Assembly: GCA_040437565.1 (NCBI GenBank)
Contig: JBDOQK010000063.1
Coordinates: 62,001-126,000 of the forward strand
DNA length: 64,000 bases
DNA from: Albugo candida
Lineage: Eukaryota; Oomycota; Peronosporomycetes; Albuginales
Reading direction: 5' to 3'
Both the position numbers and the translations under genes were made by a program. A model generated the notes under the pieces. It saw only the letters and a list, made by a program, of their open reading frames with translations, did no database searches and had not been told where the DNA came from. Of this stretch, positions 58,604-64,000 are shown piece by piece (position 1 is the first letter of the stretch; each line of letters opens with the position of its first letter).

Positions 58604-58718
58604 GTGTTCTTCTTCGAGTAAACGTACGATTAACTGTGTCTGCTGGTTGTTGGATTCGCTGTTTCTGCATCGTCGCCTCCTTTCTGACGCTTCTGTCTCA
58701 TTGTTGTTAAGTGAAATG

Positions 58719-59201
58719 TCAAGTTTTTCTGAAGAAAGCGCTTACCCGTCGATACGCTTTGTATCGCTGCTGATACGATAGCGATGGAGGCTCGTGGATG
58801 GGATCTTTGTGACAATGTTTAGGATGTAAATCAAAGAGCTCCTGAATGAATGGCATCTTTGCTAATACACATTTCCACACGACAATCCATCCGAGTGTGA
58901 GAGTCAGTAAGACGATACAAACTGCGCCCGATAAATAAGCCGTTATGAGGACCCACGCATGCGCCATCTGCCGATATGAGAGTTGTGTGTTTTCTACTGA
59001 TTTGTCGAAATGTGACTGAGAATTGAGCCAATTGCTCGCGACATTGTAATTGTGTTGTGAGAAGTGATACAAAAGCCAAACAGAGTCTTTACACGTCGAT
59101 ACGTGAGGTTCATTTGAGCGTGGGATTGATACGTTTGATACATTCTCCACCTCAGTACGTTGTGTGATCTTCATGCAAGTCGGACGGACGTCATACAGCA
59201 T
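58719..59201 (-). CDS. Single-pass membrane protein, unknown
   Basis: 160 residues from ATG 59199-59201. N-terminal half is hydrophilic with several N-glycosylation-type sites. One strong membrane helix is AHAWVLITAYLSGAVCIVLL with a following hydrophobic run (TLGWIVVW), then a basic cytosolic-type tail (SYQQRYKAYRR). No family recognised. Converges with the glucanase, stops 115 bp apart. Confidence 0.6.
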   Translation of the reverse strand: MLYDVRPTCMKITQRTEVENVSNVSIPRSNEPHVSTCKDSVWLLYHFSQHNYNVASNWLNSQSHFDKSVENTQLSYRQMAHAWVLITAYLSGAVCIVLLTLTLGWIVVWKCVLAKMPFIQELFDLHPKHCHKDPIHEPPSLSYQQRYKAYRRVSAFFRKT

Positions 59202-62054
59202 TTTATGCAGTGTATTTTGTCTGCCTGACTGAGATCTGATACATTAGCGTGCGAACGAGTTGGCTCCAATTTCATAAGTTTATAAGAAAAGGTGTATGGT
59301 ATCGATAGGATCTCGTTCTCATTCCATCACATCAAACGATTTTATGAGCTGTCAAGCAGCAACGTTTTGACAGTCGTAATTTGCAACATCCTACGGAAAG
59401 ACTTGGGGGCGTATCGCATTGTATGACGGCTTTGGCCTGAAAAATCTTTGTATTCACCACAATGACGATGTTGTACGATCACTAAGAACTTGCTCGGTAC
59501 TCGGGCGGCGAAAGACGAGGGAACACAGTGCCACAAATGATAATAACAATCAGTTCAGCGCACAAAATTACTCTAGTACACAGAAGTCGTGGAATTTGAA
59601 CTCTCGGTAGGGTGATTCGGTTCTCAGAGCTGTGGGAACAATATGCCTATACATCTGTCAGTAACGAGTTCTGACCATCGACGTGTATCGACAAACTGCT
59701 CGATGGCTCTACTTTTAGGTATGACTTTCGAATTGATAGCAGGAGGGATGTGAAATTCTTCAACAGCACGTTTAATTGCTATCAATGGCAGTAGCGTCCT
59801 TCGTCATTTCCAGCTTATTTGTGGCTGTGATTTTTCAAAAGACAGCCCAAGGCTTTTATTGCTACGATATGNNNNNNNNNNNNNNNNNNNNNNNNNNNNN
59901 NNNNNNNNNNNNNNNNNNNNNNNNNNNNNNNNNNNNNNNNNNNNNNNNNNNNNNNNNNNNNNNNNNNNNNNAAGTACAATTCCGTACAGTTGGATACTTT
60001 CTGTTGATTTTTAACTTGCCTGGGAGACTTTGCTATTTGTAAATGAATCTTACGACCGAACACGTGCAACGTGTTGCATTCTCATTCCTTCAGCGACTAT
60101 TCTCAGATGCAACGTGTGATGTACTCTTTGATAGACATTTGAGAGTTTGTATCGTCCACGACAATATCCATACTACCAGCGTAATGCAGCAACGCATTGC
60201 GACCACATCGTGAACGATATCCTTATATATGCCAAAGTAATTATGCCAGGACACAGCGTCCACTCGGTAAGTAGAGATTAAAATAAGAACATCCAGCATT
60301 CCCTGACTAAAGCGTAGCCCTTCATGCGCCTGTCAAGTGAGCATCTGCACGTTGAATACATGCTTTACCTCATCCGGTTCGCATGGACGTCATCGGATGT
60401 CTTTTTGATAGTAGGATAATGGACGGGTCGACCAAATATGGTGCATTAGTATGAGATTGTTCACAAAGGAATAACGACTCTCAGATCTGAAAATCGCCTG
60501 CTGCCTAGAAGCCGTTGTTCATAGCCTATTTGGTCAAATTTGCTGTGTTGCGATGATTTTGCGAATTCGTACATCGAAGTATCCTCGCTTCTATTCTCAT
60601 CTCTTAACCAAAAAAAAAGAAGCATTTCTCCTACTTTGTAGACTTGATATACGACATATGGCTATCTTCAAAGGCGATGTCGCGCAGACGGAGCGCACAC
60701 GTTGGAAAGCGTTAAATTCAAGTTAAAAGTCCGCGAGAAACCGTGAGTGGTGTGGATAGGATGTTTGGCTCATTTTATAATGTCAAGCGTCTTGTAATTT
60801 TCAGAGTGAGGGACAACTTGAGAAGCCCCACTTTGCAACATTTTACACAAATACTACTCAAGTGTTCAGCATTGCAGGACCAAGCTTTGATGAAACCAGA
60901 AGAGTATTTGGCTTCACTAAAATGATAATCTGAATCAGTTTAGTGCAAAAGCTTACTAAAGTACAAAGAATACGTGACATTTGACCTCTAAGTACTGGTT
61001 TTCAAATTGTCAGCAGATGGACGTGGCATCCTTACTGCATACGTTCGTATAATTGCTTTTAAAAGGATTGCTTTCGCTTATATCTTCACTTCGAAACTCA
61101 TTGTTGTCATCCGAATGCTTTTGTTGTTGCAATATGATTTGACTTGCAATTTCGGTCTAAAGGTAACATCGACTCTATTGTTTATGTTCACTGTTCAGAT
61201 CGCTGATCCCCTTACTCAAGTTGGGAACGATGAAACCAGAGACAGCACGTCGCACTAAGTTATTCAATTGCTTAATTATGACACAGAATAAAATCCGCAT
61301 AACAAATAGAAGTGACATTATATTACAAATTCTCCTGATTTGACGGCGTAAATCTCTTCGTTTTGGTGATACAACCATAGCATACGATCCTCTGATGGTT
61401 TGCCGCTCCTCACCTTTCCAGAAAACTTGCCTTATTGCACGTATGCATCTCCGTAAATGACGTTCCTGTTCGATATCACCTTATTATACCTTGATAAAGC
61501 GCTATGATTGGTTTCGTGCCTCTTTGATGCTGGACATAGCGTATTGAGATGAGTACTTGCGCTAAGTAGTAGGATTGCTTGCTAAGTGCATGGATACCCG
61601 TTGCGTTCCATATCATGTACCTTCTGTGACTGCTTTATTTTTAGATGTCGAGCAAAGCTTCTTGCGTTACGATTTGTGCATTTTTGTGTAAGGAACCCCG
61701 TGCGAACGCACAAGCGAAGAATCACTCCTTTTCGAGCGTTTCGCTACGAGCGTATGCGGTATATATCAAAGGCGAGGTGCATCGGTGCGTTCTGACTTTC
61801 TATACAATCTTCGCTTGCAAAAGTAAATTATTTTTGATGTTAGAGTATGCAAATTGAACGAATGAATATACAAACTTACAAGAGGATCGTTCCACCGTAC
61901 CGCAATCAAGAAATATGGACAAAATATGCAGAGAAAAAGAGAAAGCAAATTTGTGGAGCTAAAGATGGTACATGTATTGAATAGAAAAAGCTATGCGACC
62001 AAAGAGGAAGAGAAAAGCGCTGCTTCCGGTTTTAAGCATTTTTTTGGCTGCATC
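59202..62054. other. Gene-poor stretch, gap 59872-59971
   Basis: No supportable gene. Short plus-strand segments near 59540 and 60925 (both starting GATAAT, then AATCAGTT and AGTACA) look like two diverged copies of a ~65-bp repeat. The gap has no flanking duplication. Confidence 0.45.
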
Positions 62055-62579
62055 TTACTTCTTCGACGGCCCAGGTTTCTGCTTCGGATCTACCTTAAGC
62101 GTACATTGGTGGGTCACAAACATGCCAAAGACATTGAGAAAAAAGCGATGAGGAATTGGGTAATTTTTCTCATTGTTCGAGTATTGATGAATGTTACTCC
62201 ATTTTGCTGGTACATCCTTCGCCATACTCTTGTAAATCGCATCAGCGGAAGCCTGTTGTAATTCCGCTGGCGGGGTAGATTGAATGTATGCTTTTGCTGC
62301 ATTGGCAAGACCTTCAGATGACAGCTTATCCAGTGGAATTTTTTCATTTGGGCGCTTTAGTAATGCTTTCTCGACTATCGTCTTAATTGCCTTCTGAAGT
62401 AGCCCAGTACACTCCTTATTTGATAAATTATCATCGGGGCATTTGTTCTTGAATTCATATATCACATCTTTAAACTCGGTGCATTTCGCTTCATTGAACT
62501 TAATGTTGATGTCTCCAGACATGGCTTGCTGGATATCGACAAGGATGAGTGTGACAGCTAGGAGCTTGGCAATGGTCAT
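62055..62579 (-). CDS. Small secreted protein, candidate effector
   Basis: 174 residues if started at ATG 62577-62579, which gives a good signal peptide (MTIAKLLAVTLILVDIQQAM); the upstream ATG at 62639 would bury it. Mature part is Lys-rich and helical with Cys in KCTEF, NKCPDD, KECTGL and, near the end, THQC. A conserved-looking middle reads LDKLSSEGLANAAKAYIQS. No elicitin, RxLR, CRN or CCG motif. Family unknown. Confidence 0.65.
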   Translation of the reverse strand: MTIAKLLAVTLILVDIQQAMSGDINIKFNEAKCTEFKDVIYEFKNKCPDDNLSNKECTGLLQKAIKTIVEKALLKRPNEKIPLDKLSSEGLANAAKAYIQSTPPAELQQASADAIYKSMAKDVPAKWSNIHQYSNNEKNYPIPHRFFLNVFGMFVTHQCTLKVDPKQKPGPSKK

Positions 62580-62639
62580 TGTGAAGTTGTCGGAAGCCGG
62601 TAAATTGGAAAGTGTTTCATGTGATGATTTTTGGATCAT

Positions 62640-63326
62640 TATGTATAGACAGCAGCCTTTTTACCTTCCATGACGAAGTCAAGCCGCGCTTCTCCAGCTA
62701 TTATCTGTACACACTATCGTTTTGTACTCATTCTCATCAGTGACGATAATGGGGTGAAAATTGAGTCCTACTTACCTCTACGTGTTAAACTCCGTCCTGA
62801 TTTCCACCCCAGAAAAACCATATGATGCTCTGTAGAGTACTGAATGATGCGTTGTCTTACGTATTATTCACGTACAAGATCCAATTCTTTTTCGTGATGA
62901 CGGGACCTTTTGTTCATTTGAACGCCCTCATGACTTTTTATTTCACTGACCGAAAGGATAAGAATATGCAAACATGAAAAGTGTAAAAGTCATGACATTG
63001 ACAGCATTTTACTCGTTCATTGCGACTCCTTTTCTTATGTGTCATACCAAAAGCCTACGTCATACATCTTTTTTCATTACCAAATAACACATTTTTCCAC
63101 TTCAAAGTCTGATATGACATCAAGCAAAGTCGATCTCCTAAGTCTCCTCTCTGCCAATCGCATGTTTGGATCACACGATGTGCTTCTCCCAGCTATTTCA
63201 TTTATGTGATATTCATCTGATCCTCTTCCAACCCAAAACTCCATTACATCATTCATACTATTTGTAATCCATTCGATCGCTTGAGACTGTTTAGAGCTTC
63301 CAAACACGTTCGAGCTTGTTCCTTGA
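62640..63326. other. No gene supported left of gap 63327-63426
   Basis: The minus-strand frame 63077-63326 (QGTSSNVFGSSKQSQ..) touches the gap. It does not match the C-terminus expected for UNC45, so it is left unassigned. Confidence 0.4.
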
Positions 63327-63426
63327 NNNNNNNNNNNNNNNNNNNNNNNNNNNNNNNNNNNNNNNNNNNNNNNNNNNNNNNNNNNNNNNNNNNNNNNNNN
63401 NNNNNNNNNNNNNNNNNNNNNNNNNN

Positions 63427-64000
63427 TCATTGGGAATCAAATTGCATATCGTTTCTGTCGCCGCACGACGTACTAATTCGTGATCTGAAAATTGGAGATA
63501 CTGAATTGTCGATAATGCGTGTGGCTCACTCACAATTCGATTCTTTGTCTCCTCCGATACACTCGCAATATTTGTCAGAGCCATTAGAGCTTCAAAATGA
63601 ATCAATTGACTGTCACTTTTACATACTTCCAATAGCGGACGAATCGAAGAAAATAAGCTTGATACTGGTAATAGATTCGGATTCGTTGTGATGAGAATTT
63701 TCGCCATTGCTTGCGCCGCTGCATTTGATATCGGAGTTGCGACGTTTGATCGGTTCTCGGAAGCATTACCTTTTTTATTGTTCGCCAAAGAGTGACTGAG
63801 AAGTGCTTGATACACTCCAGACTGAACCAATTGGCCCCGAGATTCCGTCACTTGTGCAATGGACAACACGCTCAAAATGGACAATTCGATTACATTGTTT
63901 GATTGTTTGGATGTGAATTTTAAAAGCTGAAAGAGAGTTGGCAACACTTTGGGACACTTTAGAAGCACTTTGACACGGGCTGTGACTTGTGTTGGTGAAT
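63427..64000 (-). CDS. UNC45: UNC45 myosin chaperone, central ARM part
   Basis: UNC45 proteins fold myosin motor domains with Hsp90. The minus-strand frame is open across the right window edge and into the gap at 63327-63426, so both ends are missing. Seen: armadillo repeats with SNAAAQAMAKILITTNPNLL, then IRPLLEV, and HFEALMALTNIASVSEETKN with HELVRRAATETICNLIPN, the strongest match to the UNC45 ARM domain. No breaks in the visible part. Confidence 0.85.

Noticed and set aside
63077-63326. C-terminal end of UNC45 after the gap
   Set aside because: The residues do not match the UNC45 C-terminal ARM repeats.

Overview
The window looks like nuclear DNA of an oomycete, most likely a white rust of the Albugo type. 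Genes are small, packed tightly on both strands, and cut by few introns, nearly all 45-65 bp. Two gene starts carry a match to the oomycete Inr+FPR core promoter (TCATTYYNCAWTTT). Flagellar genes are retained, and a large secreted protein carries the C-x2-C-x5-G motif of the Albugo CHxC/CCG effector class. Genus is inferred; oomycete is firmer. The window is a draft assembly with seventeen gaps of exactly 100 N.

At ten of the seventeen gaps, the sequence before the gap is repeated just after it (overlaps of 16 to 2189 bp). These are contig ends that should have been merged, so about 5.2 kb is counted twice. The apparent tandem copies of CFAP20, the PTP/GH5 pair, the Tc1 and MULE elements and the RPB7 remnant are assembly artefacts.

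Layout. 0-6 kb: intact housekeeping and flagellar genes (CFAP20, ARL6, ankyrin-DHHC acyltransferase, an unknown, ISCU, ARMC7). 6-20 kb: a graveyard of broken pieces of unrelated host genes (ING PHD protein, RPB7, a secreted aspartic-protease-like protein, an acidic repeat protein, adenosylhomocysteinase, TXNDC9), often truncated and abutting one another. 20-32 kb: dense intact genes (partial second ISCU, PIGL, Sds3-like, a CaaX-ending GBP GTPase, RMD1-like, LOA1-type acyltransferase, small membrane protein, SRP68, EXOSC6/MTR3, LIAS), several convergent pairs having stops only 4-21 bp apart. 32-52 kb: gene-poor and repeat-rich, with a Tc1/mariner element with intact TIRs, a MULE transposase remnant, tRNA-derived SINE sequence, a fold-back element and LINE reverse transcriptase remnants. 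The large CCG-type secreted protein (36.7-38.8 kb) sits inside it. 52-59 kb: a tyrosine phosphatase and a membrane-anchored GH5 glucanase. 59-64 kb: sparse, with a small secreted protein and an UNC45 gene running off the end.

Most intact genes are core cell biology (Fe-S and lipoate synthesis, SRP, exosome, GPI and phospholipid synthesis, cilium). The secreted candidates lie in or next to the repeat-rich stretches, as expected for a filamentous pathogen. No LTR retroelement, virus-like element or CRISPR array was recognised.
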